Part shown: positions 1-10,000 of the stretch, one piece after another
How the letters are laid out: every line of letters begins with the position of its first letter
How positions within the stretch are numbered: position 1 is the stretch's first letter
Source of the DNA: Trichobilharzia szidati
Taxonomy: Eukaryota > Platyhelminthes > Trematoda > Strigeidida > Schistosomatidae
Length of the DNA: 64,000 nt
Direction: 5' to 3'
Assembly: GCA_944472155.2 (NCBI GenBank)
Contig: OX235273.1
Span: 105,546,582-105,610,581 of the forward strand
Notes under the pieces: model-generated
Databases searched by the model: none
The model's input: the letters and a program-made list of their open reading frames with translations, nothing else
Told to the model about the DNA's origin: nothing
Made by a program: the position numbers and the translations under genes

Positions 1-341
1 TTTAAAACAATTAATCTGTATGATAAATTTGAATAAGGCATTTAGAAGATAAATTTCGCGAGCTGATATCGTCATTTCGTAGTTTCTTTACAACCGCTTT
101 ACAACGAACATGGTAAACAATAATAATTAAATAAAATACATAACAAATACTCAGTTTTATAAAAAATACAAAAATACATACTAATGACCAATCCTATTTA
201 GATAGGTCAAGAAGTCCACGGTAGGCGAAGATTGAAGTTTATTGATTTTTGTACACACAGTTTAGGCTGTACGTGATCAATTCAAATTGCTTCCATCACC
301 TTCAATAACCTTGAATAAGAGTTATGTGAAATGATTGCGAA
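1..341. other. no gene seen; AT-rich flank
   Basis: I see no coding or RNA feature here. A short stretch around 46-75 (AAATTTCGCGAG then TGATATCGTCAT) resembles 1335-1360 in inverted orientation (TGATATCATCTCGCGAAATT). These two pieces bracket the PLE remnant at 342-1380 and may be its terminal repeats, but they are too short to be sure. Confidence 0.4.
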
Positions 342-1380
342 TCAGTGATTAATATGTATTTTGTGACCTGACATTAATAAGTGTTTTGCAATTAATGATG
401 CTGGATTTCTATTCAGATTAATCGCGTTGAGATTTTCCATATGATTTAGTAGCCATTTTAGAACATGTTCTTTTCGATGATATTGGAACATTCTGTTGGT
501 TCTTCCTACACAGGTATCACCGCAGCTGTAGGTGAACTTGTGGATACAGTTTGAAGTACAGTCCATAGAATTTCGTCCTTTAATCTTAAGTACTGGGATC
601 GAAAATGTTCGGCAAATGAGAAAAAGAGATGCGGCGTAGAATGTGCGTTTGATGGCTGACCGAAGTCTTTGAGCTATCAGCTGCATAATCTGGTCGCCCT
701 TGAATGGTAGGTTAATAAAGATAGATAGGTTTGTTTGGTACAGAAGCTGTCTTTTCGAGATGTGGTTTTTCTTTACTGTGACAAGTGATAAAGTTCTCCG
801 GATAACCATTAGCTAATAAAACTGAATGTATATTTCAAAACTCATCCATCAATGTGTCACTCGTGCATATTTTTTGGGCCCTTGAGAACAAGCTTTTCAT
901 TAGGGAACGTTTATACTGGATAGGAACAAAACTGGTGATATTATCCACTCCATATCTGTTTATGAAAAATAGATAGCTGAATCGTTCCGTCATATCTCCT
1001 GGTCATTCAGGAAACCGAGTTTGTTATTTGATTCTAGTTTGGAAGTCACTTGGATATTTGGATGAATATGATTAAGTAGGGTGATGCAGTTTTCAATAGA
1101 TTTACTATTATTACCAATAATAAGAGTATCATCTACAAAACGTTTATACAGCATAAATTCTCCAAGTATACCTTGCATTTGTCTCTCCAATTTCGACATG
1201 AAAATATCTCCTAACAGGGGCCCAAGAGGGATACCCATTGCAACACCATCGATTCTTTTGTATCCCTTTTCTTGAAAGGTGAATCTAATATTTTCTGTAC
1301 ACATTAACATGATGTCTCTGATGTAAGTTACATGATATCATCTCGCGAAATTTGTCTTCTCAATTCCTTATTCAAAGACG
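342..1380 (-). mobile_element. Penelope-like element 1, broken RT plus GIY-YIG endonuclease
   Basis: Read on the minus strand. The RT part (1310-990) shows the PLE palm region: DGVAMGIPLGPLLGDIF, then the catalytic box RFVDDTLII with both aspartates kept, then a region ending LGFLND. After stops and a frame change in 989-810, a second reading frame (809-342) carries a GIY-YIG endonuclease: KFTYSCGDTCVGRTNRMFQY followed by KEHVLKWLL. This order, RT then GIY-YIG, defines Penelope-like elements. Fingers and N-terminus are missing, so the copy is 5'-truncated and inactive. The endonuclease subtype matches the remnant at 32400-32850, so these two belong to one family, distinct from the PLEs at 18.7-20.8 and 33-34.4 kb. 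Family assignment is from motif recognition. Confidence 0.88.
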
Positions 1381-1455
1381 ATTTACTTTAGTTTCCCTTT
1401 AAAAGTAGGGTTATATTGTTAAAATACAATTTTGATTTTTCGGTTGATTGAAGTA

Positions 1456-1497
1456 TGCGCTGAAGATGCTGCCTAGTAGGGCGATGAAAGCTTCGCA
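1456..1497 (+). ncRNA. degenerate PLE-type hammerhead ribozyme
   Basis: Stem I is TGCG (1456-1459) with CGCA (1494-1497). The catalytic box CTGAAGA lies at 1460-1466. After one extra base, stem II is GCTGCC (1468-1473) against GGCGAT (1480-1485), with one mismatch and two wobbles. GAAA is at 1486-1489, and stem III is the minimal AGCT (1489-1492) with T1493 as the cleavage-site base. A very short stem III is typical of HHRs in PLE terminal repeats. A homologous copy with a mutated GAAA is at 29727-29768 (-). Following sequence 1498-1560 also matches that copy, so this is a PLE terminal-repeat fragment. Confidence 0.62.
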
Positions 1498-1639
1498 AAT
1501 TAACTATCCAACTCAGAGAACAAAAACACATCAAAATCATCCACCTGAGCTACAAATCTTTTCTGTCATATTGGACTGGTGTGTTCGCCCTCTGTTGATA
1601 TATTGGTTCCTAGTTTGGACGATTCAATGATCTCTTGAC

Positions 1640-1800
1640 ATGGTGACTATCACTGGAATTCAGGATGCGCATTTCATCCTATCTGGGACTAGTAATCTCG
1701 AAAATTCCAAACTGAATTTAAAACAAATAATGACTGAAACGCATTGCACTAGACCAATTGGCCAGTGGATGACACTTAGGTTTTTGAAACGATGAATAAT
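1640..1800 (-). repeat. SINE C (Sm-alpha-like) fragment with hammerhead relic
   Basis: On the minus strand a tRNA-like head (TTGGTCTAGTGCAATGCG, about 1772-1755, A-box like) is followed by a stretch at 1700-1645 reading AGTCCCAGATAGGATGAAAT and then GCGCATCCTGAATTCCAGTG. This strongly resembles the stem II, GAAA, stem III and cleavage region of the schistosome Sm-alpha hammerhead as I remember it. The CTGATGA box is damaged here (GATTACT). The fragment sits directly upstream of other repeats and is decayed. Related to the copy at 53770-53960. Confidence 0.6.
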
Positions 1801-2059
1801 GGGTTCAAGCTTCAGATGAGATACTATAAGAGCGTGAGTAGCACAGGTGCATCCAGCTGACGAATCCGAGATTAGATGAAATACGTATCCTGGCTGGATT
1901 TTACTGCTGGTAACCATCCATCAAATTACCTCAAATGCTATGCTTTTTTCAAACAAATAAATACATAATTTTTAAAGTGCTGCTCATTCTGCGGGGTTTT
2001 GAGTAGTTTCAAGTTAGATTATGAATTTACTTCAGTAAGAGAACCTCCTGACTGACTGA

Positions 2060-2500
2060 TTAGTTTCAACAAGGAGCTTTGTACCGATGTGCAGCTTTTC
2101 GAGTTGCCACATTTTACTTAGCACACAAATTCAGAGAAGAAAGCATAAGAAATGCGAAACAGAGACAGCAAACAGAGATGTGAGGTAAAAAGAATAGTAA
2201 TATTGAAGAACCATGTAGTTTTTATTGGATATTATAAGTCACAAGGAGTGATTACCTCTGCGCTATTGAGAACGATTTTGAGCCATAACACCAATTGTCT
2301 CCGGCTGTCATTGGTTCTCTTCATACCTTGGACCACAACCAGTCAGGAAGTCTACACCATACTGCGTGACTGGCTTCAACTAACTGTCAAACTAACTTCC
2401 ATGTTTTGGTTTGACCACCACTGGCTCTATTCCAACTTGATTTTATGTCAGCTTACATTAGCCGTTTTCGAGGAAGGCGATGATTAGGCATACGTAACGC
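2060..2500 (+). repeat. dispersed repeat R1, copy 1
   Basis: This stretch shares a run of short matches, in the same order, with 3210-3560: a start GACTGACTG, a block around GTTTCAACA, CTTCGAGTT or TTCGAGTTGCCACA, AAACAGAGA or similar, GATTACCTCTGCGC against GGATGCATCTGCGC, and an end with CAACCAGTCAGGAAGTC against CAATCAGCCAGACACC. A third, inverted fragment lies near 51560-51705. No protein was recognised; the open frame 2152-2487 is not supported by the second copy, so it is probably chance. Element class unknown. Confidence 0.5.
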
Positions 2501-2504
2501 ATGT

Positions 2505-2660
2505 CCTAACCTCCACTGAAAAGAAGGGAGTGCTGGATAAGTATTTTGTCCTAGTTTGAGACCCTTTAGTGGCATGCACAAATATCGCCATGATGCATCA
2601 AACCCAGGACTCGAAGGTGATAAAGTAAGCTGGTTGCTTATTCAGTCATTGAGACGGAAT
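2505..2660 (-). repeat. SINE B fragment
   Basis: Reverse-complement matches to the SINE B copies at 7.9 and 25.0 kb: CTCAATGACTGAATAAGC (A-box region), a B-box-like segment (GAGTCCTGGGTTTGATGC), then CTCAAACTAGGACAAAATAC, the stem II and GAAA region of the hammerhead, heavily decayed. No active ribozyme expected. Confidence 0.55.
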
Positions 2661-3160
2661 CCAGTTACTTTTATTATTCAATTCGTTGTTTCCATTTAGA
2701 TTCCTGTTGAAAAATTGCCTGGGGTCTGATGTCACCCAAGGGTTGCCTCAGTGTATATGATCGAACTCTGTTTCCTTCTTCGTATTTGTTGAACATTAAG
2801 TTCCGAATTCGTAATATATATATCTTCAGTGTGCGAACATGAAGAGTTCCCATCATGGAGTGCGAAAGCACCAATTACTGTGAACGCATAGCATTTCTTG
2901 GAATAAAGAACCTGCCTTGTATTTCCATGTAGAAGCCGATAAAAATTATAATAATAATAAAAATGGAATACATGAAAAACGATATTTTGCCCTGACATCA
3001 CTGAAAAATACTCCCCACTTACAATGAAGGGTATCAGTTTTCAAGTTTCATAGCTATAAAAATAGTTTCATCTATGCGAACAACGAAACTCTCTCCTACC
3101 ACTTATCTATTTACAAGAAAAATACAAATAATAATAAAAAATAATAGTAAGATACCTTAA
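2661..3160. other. non-coding, with inverted match to 3745-3830
   Basis: No gene recognised. The segment near 2855-2920 (ATGGAGTGCGAAAGCACCAA ... GAACGCATAGCATT ... AGAACCTGCC) is matched in reverse complement near 3750-3825 (GCAGGTTCTGTAATG ... TATGCGTTCAAAG ... CGTTCGCACTCCAT). These are two inverted copies of an unclassified repeat about 0.9 kb apart. Confidence 0.4.
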
Positions 3161-3210
3161 TCTTTGGTCTAACCCTTACCTTGACCCTAAAATTAACCCT
3201 AACTACAACC
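3160..3210. repeat. short telomere-like CCCTAA-rich tract
   Basis: The top strand reads TAACCCTTACC, TTGACCCTAAA, ATTAACCCTAACTACAACC in sequence, i.e. several imperfect CCCTAA units; another weak patch lies at 3627-3650 (CCCTAATACTAATCC, TTACCTTAACC). Schistosome telomeres are TTAGGG repeats. The tract is too short and too imperfect to be a telomere; it may be interstitial or a chance low-complexity run. Confidence 0.35.
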
Positions 3211-3560
3211 GTGACTGACTGGTTTCAACACAGAACTTTGCACAGAAGTAAAACACTTCGAGTTTCCACACTCCACGGAGTATACAAAGGAAGACGAAAG
3301 AGGAAAAAGAAACTTGGAAATACGACAATAAGCAGAAATATGAGGGATAAACAATAATAACATAGAAAAATGATAGGGTTCACTTTCTAGATATATCAGA
3401 TCTAAGGGTGTGGATGCATCTGCGCCTTTCAGAACGACTTTTTGCCATATCAAGAATTTTTTCCAGTCATTGATTCTTACCATCCAGAGGACCGCAATCA
3501 GCCAGACACCTCCCTAGGTGGTTAGATGAAAGCAACTATTAAAGATTTCATGGACTGATG
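3210..3560 (+). repeat. dispersed repeat R1, copy 2
   Basis: Direct repeat of 2060-2500 with heavy divergence and a short internal deletion; see that entry for the shared blocks. No reading frame is shared between the two copies. Confidence 0.48.
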
Positions 3561-6500
3561 ACATGTTTTCGATAGACCATGATAACTCTGTCAGCTATTA
3601 ATGCTTGTTGAGGAAGGTACCACAACCCTAATACTAATCCTTACCTTAACCTGCTGTCAACCTCTTGTCCAGACAGTGCTTAGAAACGAGATAAAGGTGA
3701 AGTTTGCAGATCAGTTCGTGCACAGCGTTCATTTTAGTGCTGTAATAACTGCAGGTTCTGTAATGCAATGAATGGTATGCGTTCAAAGTTATTGGTGCGT
3801 TCGCACTCCATTGTCGTTATTCTTTAGGTTGATCCGTAAGTGTAAAGTGAGTGCTAATTGGTGGCACAGATTGGATGTGGAGATATATCACGAAATTACA
3901 GAAGTTAGAATTCATGGGTCATTGAATTCTATCGCAGTGGTTGAATGAACATCGTGCATGCCTTGTCGTTTGATCCCTGGTGGGATCACTGCTAAAGAAT
4001 GTAATGGATAGCGCACACACCAGGTAAAATTAGGTTATCGCGATGTTGTGTTTCGGTTGTTTGACGTTGTTTTTAGGCTTTTTTTAACTGAAACGCATTG
4101 TAAATACCATTTTTTAATGAAAAAACTTAGAAAAATGGTGGAAAGTAGACGTTTTCAGCATTTTGATAGAACATTTATCTGTCATCGAATTTCGTTGTTC
4201 CTGTGCATGAGAAATGTTAAAATTCTCTGTAAAGTGTTAATTATTGTAACAAAAACGAGGTAAATTAGGCATATGAAGGACATTTTGCGAAATGCTGAAG
4301 TGGTGTTTTGAATCTGTGAGTTATGAAAACTTGGTAACAGTCACAAGATTTTGCAGCTATAAAAGAGTGCGAGTTGATTTTTTCGTATGATAACAGTGAA
4401 GAAACAAAGTCTTTCCTAAAAGGTACTTTGGTTTTTGGTATTTTTGGTATTGGTAATTATTCGGTAACAGATGTTTTACTGTTGTTGATTTGCAGGTTAC
4501 AATTGTAATTTATGCAATGCTTCAGTTTATTTAGAAGCTTTGGTGAAGCATGGGTGAAGAATTTGCGTGCTAATACTGGAGTCTTTGTGATATAATAAAA
4601 TTATTTATTAAAATAAATATTTCTTAAAAGTTTTAACGGTATTCTTGTACTACTACTACTTTCTTTTGCTTGTCGAAGGAATAGTGATATTACCATTTCT
4701 GGAATGCGTATTGATTTACTTCGAAAAAGTGATAATTTGAGCAGCATAAGAATACTAGGATAATTATCTCTAGTTGTATATACCTATAATACGTTATTTT
4801 TGATGTACGTAGTCGTCCTACATTCGTTAATATGTACATGTAGGAATCCCATAACAAACACGAGCTCAACGTATAATTTTTCGGTAGCCCTGATGAAAAG
4901 TAATCTTTTACGCAGTCGGACTAAATGTAACTGAAATGTTCCACTCACATAAGGACTAATAACAATCTACTGTCAAACAAATTAAAAATAGTTTATTGTG
5001 AAGTACATATTCCCACTGAAGAGGAATTATAACAATTCAGTGAATGAAAATCACAGTTGTAGATTTTTTTATGGCTATATCATAGTCAAATGAAAGTCCA
5101 CTAATCGTTTTATCTACAATATGTGGATTAGTTTCCATCAGATGATAGTGGCACTCGACCCATCTTTGCAGGTGTCAACACTACTTGATCCTTCAGAAGA
5201 AACTGGTTTTGATCTTTCCATGAAAAGATCGAGAATGTATTCGTTCAACGACCTTCGGCCGCATTGAGAAATATCTAAGGATGTATACATATCAGGTGAA
5301 TTAATCTCACCTCAGGTGAACAATTCCTTATCTTAGTCACAATGAATATGTGAACAAAGGAGAGAACAGTAGTAGAATTGGTGATTTTAGACCATTATTG
5401 CATGATAGATTTGAAGAATAACAGAACTTCCCACTTATCTTTCACAGTTTATCTTCTGCAAAATGTAAATATTACACAACTGCCTCTCCTATCCGTCCGT
5501 TACAATCAACTGAAAAAGACTAATCTTCAAACTTTATACCTCTTTGATTAAGTTGCCCAATAATATTCTTTTTTTAATGGATCCGTATGCATATCACATC
5601 TGTAAAATTTATACATATGTTAACTTGTCTCCTTAAGCTGAAAAGTGTAATGTTTATGTGATTTTTATTATTATCATTTCAATGCCCGCCTCACTAACGT
5701 GTGCTACGTATTAGCCGCAACGTTTACTCAAAGCAAAATCTACCAATCGCAATATGCACAAGTGACCTTGAAGTGCTCAACCTATCCATAAGCCGTTTGT
5801 GCCACTATCCATTGCCGCTGAAGAGTGTCAAATATGGAGGAAATTGCTATCCATCCTTGTCTGGTTCTCAGTGGTTCTTTTACTGAAGTCACTTCATGCT
5901 CAACCTAGAAATCAATGAAGTCCCTACGAATGAACATTTGAAAAATATAAATAAAATAATTTACTTTTTGATATCCAGTGAACTGTATATAATACTCTGA
6001 AACTTAAATGAGATGTAATACCATTGCTTTTATGCATTATTATGCCTCAAATGAACTGAATAAAATGATGGTTCATTAAATTCAAATAAACTCCTGTTTA
6101 AATTTATTCGTAGATTTAATAAATAAGTCATATTACAAATGGTCAGCGTAACTTTTCTTTGCATCATTTTCGCTTTGCGTTTATTTATGTGAAATATATT
6201 CACAGAGCAACATTTCCTTTGCATTGTGTTACTTAATACATGGAAAAACTTTAATAAATCTTGTCTGTGGCGGTATATATATATTGGTATTTGTGTGGAT
6301 ATCTTATGTTGTGACTGTGGCATGAAAATACATTAAGATTATCCCACTATCTAAATCATAGATTGGTATGAATGTTAAATTCAGATTCATCACGTTAATT
6401 TCAGCTTCTTTTGAAACTTCTTTGATGGTTTTTAATGACCCTTAACCGTTTGCATATAAACACGGCAGAAATATTTTAGATGCTGCTACAGTCTTACGTC

Positions 6501-6629
6501 ATAATATATTATTTCCTATTTAGACAAAAGAGACAAATATGTCCGATTTACCTTCTTCGATTACACATCTACTTGTGATTTTGTACCTAGATGGGTTTTA
6601 TTAAATAAGCTTTCTTTGGCACAAACTGG
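3561..6629. other. about 3 kb with no recognised gene
   Basis: AT-rich sequence with short chance frames. The frame 4048-4263 (+) starts with hydrophobic residues but has no recognised domain, no supporting splice signals I trust and no second copy, so I do not call it. Dinucleotide and TACTACTAC runs (near 4650) are simple sequence. Confidence 0.35.
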
Positions 6630-7330
6630 TTGCAGTGTGCTGTAAATAAAGGTGAATCTTCCTGCGCCTTGGTTACTGAAATTGGAGTCTCTCATGGTGC
6701 CGGTCTCTCTCCTCTTCATTTTTCTTTCTTCTTACATGACTTGTCTGTTTCGGAAAGAATAAACTTCGTTAAATACGTTGACGATCTGACTGTCTTGTCT
6801 CTGGCTACCTCTCCATCTGAATGTTCCAAACTTAATAGCTTTTTGTTGGACATAAGTCAGTGGCCGAGGCTAAACGACCTACATTAAGTCTCTTCAGATG
6901 TCAGACAGTTAATTCACCTTCAGGCATAAACGCGATCTACAGTAACTTATTCGTTTACAACATGAAACTAATTCAAGCATAGCATACCTTGGAATAAGTT
7001 AAGACAATCAAGAATCACTGAACCACGACTTTTACAGTTTGTTAATTCTTGCATCTTACTTATTGTTTTTATTGCTCCTTTTTGTCTTTCCTGGACTGCT
7101 TCTCAAAAAGAACTGTATCATATTGGGAAGGGTGTTAAAGGTGTCATTAGGGCATGTGGAGCGCCACTTAGTCAACTCGCTACTGTTGCAGTCGACAGAC
7201 ACCTGAACCCATGTTAAAAACTGTCTAACTCTCGACACCCCCTCTACTCACAACTCTTCTCGTACATCTCATGAAGTAGGACTAGAAGTCATTCCTAAAG
7301 ATTGAATGCCCGTACAACCAAGTACAGAGA
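6630..7330 (+). mobile_element. CR1-like LINE (SR1-type) RT fragment, broken
   Basis: The frame at 6630-6887 reads the middle of a non-LTR RT: VTEIGVSHGAGLSPLHFSFF (motif before the palm, normally GVPQGAVLSPLLF), then the catalytic box FVKYVDDLTVLSL with both aspartates, then LLDISQWPRLNDL. Downstream, after stops and shifts, 6890-7330 keeps scattered pieces of the usual C-terminus, including a Leu-rich segment, KGVIRACGAPLSQLATVAVD-like residues near 7135-7200, and the closing region near 7330. The form (YVDD within KYxDD, ISQW after it) is that of CR1-clade elements, of which schistosome SR1 is an example. 5' and 3' parts are absent. Confidence 0.75.
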
Positions 7331-7517
7331 CTCAACGATACCCTGTTTGCCCCGCCCGCCCGCGTTCTATGTGACAGAGGTGGTGTTAAGCGTGAAACTT
7401 ATGTCTTATTGTGTAACTGGTAAAATAAATGGCTATTATATCTTCTCCTGTTTGTAATTTATGGAGATACTATTTCAATTATCTTACAATCTTAGTCATC
7501 AACATTATTTTCACGAT

Positions 7518-8010
7518 TTGATCATGGATTGATATCAGTTAAAGAACCATTGAAAACCAGGTATTACTGGACAGCTGTTTGATCCTAGTTTGGTAACCAT
7601 CGGCTGCACCCACCACCAGGGCTCGAACCCAGGATCATCCGGTTACAAGGCAAGCTCGTATACCATTCAGCTACTGAGACCCGACTCATTAGCTAGTCAA
7701 TGAATTCTAACTTCTACCAATTCGTGATTTTAGCGCGACCACCAACCAATGTCATCGGTGGGAAATCCATCATCACACTTGACTGGATGGACCTCACTAG
7801 TCATGACTTCTCACTAGAAATCTACTGAATCGTGTCTCAGTGGCTGAATGGTATACGAGCTTGCCTTGCAACCGGATGGTCCTGGGTTCGAGCCCTGATG
7901 GTGGGTGCGTGCTGCCGATGATTCTCAAACTAGGATGAAACAGCTGTCCAGTACTCCCTGTGGCTGGTTTTCAATGGTTCTCTAACTGATATCAGTCTGT
8001 GGCCAAACTG
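7518..8010. repeat. SINE B foldback pair (minus half 7518-7690, plus half 7830-8010)
   Basis: Two SINE B units point outward from a central spacer, each ending with the same tail. The left half begins GATTGATATCAGTTAAAGAA and the right half ends CTCTAACTGATATCAGTC, its reverse complement. Each half has a tRNA-like head with pol III boxes: on the plus half TGGCTGAATGG (A box, exact to TRGYNNANNGG) and GGTTCGAGCCC (B box, exact). The spacer (7691-7829) contains CGTGATTTTAGCGCGACCAC, found also near 44300. The plus half carries the best hammerhead of this family (see next entry). Both halves transcribed outward would give HHR-ending RNAs. Confidence 0.75.
7909..7954 (+). ncRNA. hammerhead ribozyme in SINE B (one core lesion)
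   Basis: Stem I: GTGCTG (7909-7914) pairs with CAGTAC (7949-7954), six pairs including one G-U. Core: CCGATGA (7915-7921), which is CTGATGA with U4 changed to C. Stem II: bases 7921-7925 pair with 7932-7936 around a CAAACT loop. GAAA at 7937-7940. Stem III is the self-complementary ACAGCTGT (7940-7947), then C7948 as the cleavage base. The same plan is in Sm-alpha hammerheads, with short stem III that favours dimers. The U4C change should impair cleavage. Confidence 0.7.
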
Positions 8011-8499
8011 GTAAAACAAATTTAATTGCTTATGTTTGTTACTTCAATAAATAACTGCTTAGATATCAGTTATACTGAAGTGAACAAGACTGGTCAGAGA
8101 CGGAACTGTAGTTCAGCCGGACAAGATAAGTTGCACATTAGGGATATCATAAAGTTTACGGTGATGTCACAACCTGTACACAATAATAATAATAATAATA
8201 TCCTGCTCATCTGCATCTTCTATTGTGAAAAGTTTCAACAGCTATATGATGATACCACAGGTTAAGCAATTAACACCGAACAAGTCTGGGAAGTTTTTTC
8301 CAGTGAAAACAGGAGCAAGACAAGCCTGTCTAGTGTGACCAGTCATACTGCTGCTCCATATCGTGTAACAGACCTTGAAGAAATGAAAGAAGGGCAAACG
8401 CTGTGTGGAAAAAAGTTAGTCTGGAAGACTTGAACTTCACAGACTATTCATGTTAGCTGTCACACAGATTGGAAGAACTACGGTAGAAATAGCAGTCAA

Positions 8500-9190
8500 G
8501 ACAGGACTTTAAGGGAACATAAAGAAGATAGAGGTGATGAAAATACCTAACCAAGAAAAACAAACACCAACCACCATCAGTGGGAGAAATCAAAATCAAA
8601 TCGTGCCTTTCACTTACCTATGTAGAAGACACCGTTCCAAATACAGGTTGCACAGATGAGGATATCGAGGGCAGGTTAGGGAAATTAAGTCTGAAATCAG
8701 TCTGGAAATCGGCTTCAATGACCATATAGAATAATATGCGGATTTTTATTAACAGTGTAAAGTTAGTGCTTAAATAATTCAGAGATTTAGTTCAAGTGTT
8801 AATGGAAGCATTTCCCATAGGCTACAGGCTTTCATCAACAGCTAGCTGCCTTCGCTTCAAGGTGAGGATCGTTTGGTCAGGCAGGATGGATAAGCAACAG
8901 GGAATCCTACCTACAGATCAACCGAGAAACCATTACCCAGAAAGTATGTAGAAGGAAATAGAGATGGATTGGACACTCGTTTAGGATACCGTTGAATGAC
9001 ATCTCAGCAGGCCGGCTCATTAGTAGAATCCAAGTAGAAAACAACAAGTTGAGCTTCCAAGGATGATATGGAGAAGGTCGTGTAAGGAAGAGATGAGTGC
9101 TTATGGGCAGTTGTGAAGCCGATAAAGGAAAAGTGGATTGGAGATGTGTTGCTAAGTAGCTATGTTCTATGCGGAGCTCAATAATAATAT
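8500..9190 (+). mobile_element. RTE/SR2-like fragment, highly decayed
   Basis: Plus-strand match to the C-terminal half of the RTE copy at 21.4-22.2 kb: GAGGTGATGAAAATACC (the VMKI region), CACCATCAGTGGGAGAAAT, TTCACTTACCTATGTAG (FTYLG), GATGAGGATATCGA (DEDI), TTTCATCAACAGCTAGCTGC (FINS), GGAAATAGAGATGGATTGGA (RKWRWIGH) and the end GCTATGTTCTATG. All frames carry stops and indels. Truncated 5'. Confidence 0.72.
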
Positions 9191-9609
9191 CGGTATCTCG
9201 TAGGATTTTTATCAGTTTGGACACTTTCTTGTCGCGTCCTCTCCATATCGATTTTTCTATTAACACACAAATTATCATTCCCTCTCCGTTGACGTCACGC
9301 GATGTATTACTTATATTAATTTACAATCAGTATACGCCATTATGAAAACAATTTTTTTAATGTTTTAAATCAGCAAGGGTATTGTTGATTGAAATTATCA
9401 AAATATTATTTTGTAAAACGAAAACCTTGATATTAAGATGGTTTTATTTTGGATGAATCAAAGCCGTATGTTTCCTAGAGATTTAATGGAAATTTAATAA
9501 GCCATTTTGACTTTTTTCGATATTCAATAATAACATCAGTACTTTGATTTTGTTGGTAATAATATTTTCCATATTTCCACATTGATGCTGTGCTGTTCTC
9601 AGTGCACGA

Positions 9610-10000
9610 TATTATTTATTATTATTATTCCCTTGGGTTCAGAATGGAACATACCACTTTAACAACACATCTCAACTTCGTTCTATTCTCTTGTGTCCTC
9701 TGTAGCTGCTCCTACGATTGCCCATAATCTCTCAAATCTTCCTCCCCACACGATTTCCTCCATATCACCCTGGCACAGACCACCCACTCGCCACTTTCCA
9801 TTGGGATTCCACTCGAGCGATAGCCTGCATTGCGTTCGATGTCATTCGATGGTCTCCTCAATGTATGCCTGACCCATCTCCATTTCCTCCTATATATTTG
9901 TTGAGCAATCGGCTTTTATGTTGGTTTGTTCCCAGTCACAGTTTCTTGTTGCTAATTCTTTCTGACCATTTGATCTTGAGAATGTAGCGAAGGCTCTCAC
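9610..10000 (-). mobile_element. RTE/SR2-like 3' end
   Basis: Read on the minus strand this is the C-terminal tail and 3' end of the RTE: the region matching RWPxxxxNKxLW, GRKWRWVRHT, NPMESGEWVVC and the closing CTGAACCCAAGGGAATAATA motif (9640-9620). It abuts the plus-strand copy at 8500-9190 with both 3' ends facing each other, about 420 bp apart. Large open frames on the plus strand here (9718-9987) are antisense shadows of RTE coding sequence. Confidence 0.72.

Noticed and set aside
2152..2487. Protein-coding frame of 111 residues
   Set aside because: The homologous direct repeat at 3210-3560 does not keep the frame.
7830..7890. Genuine tRNA gene
   Set aside because: A and B boxes are exact, but no cloverleaf with a proper acceptor stem follows, and the same head recurs in repeats with hammerhead tails. 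It is a SINE head.
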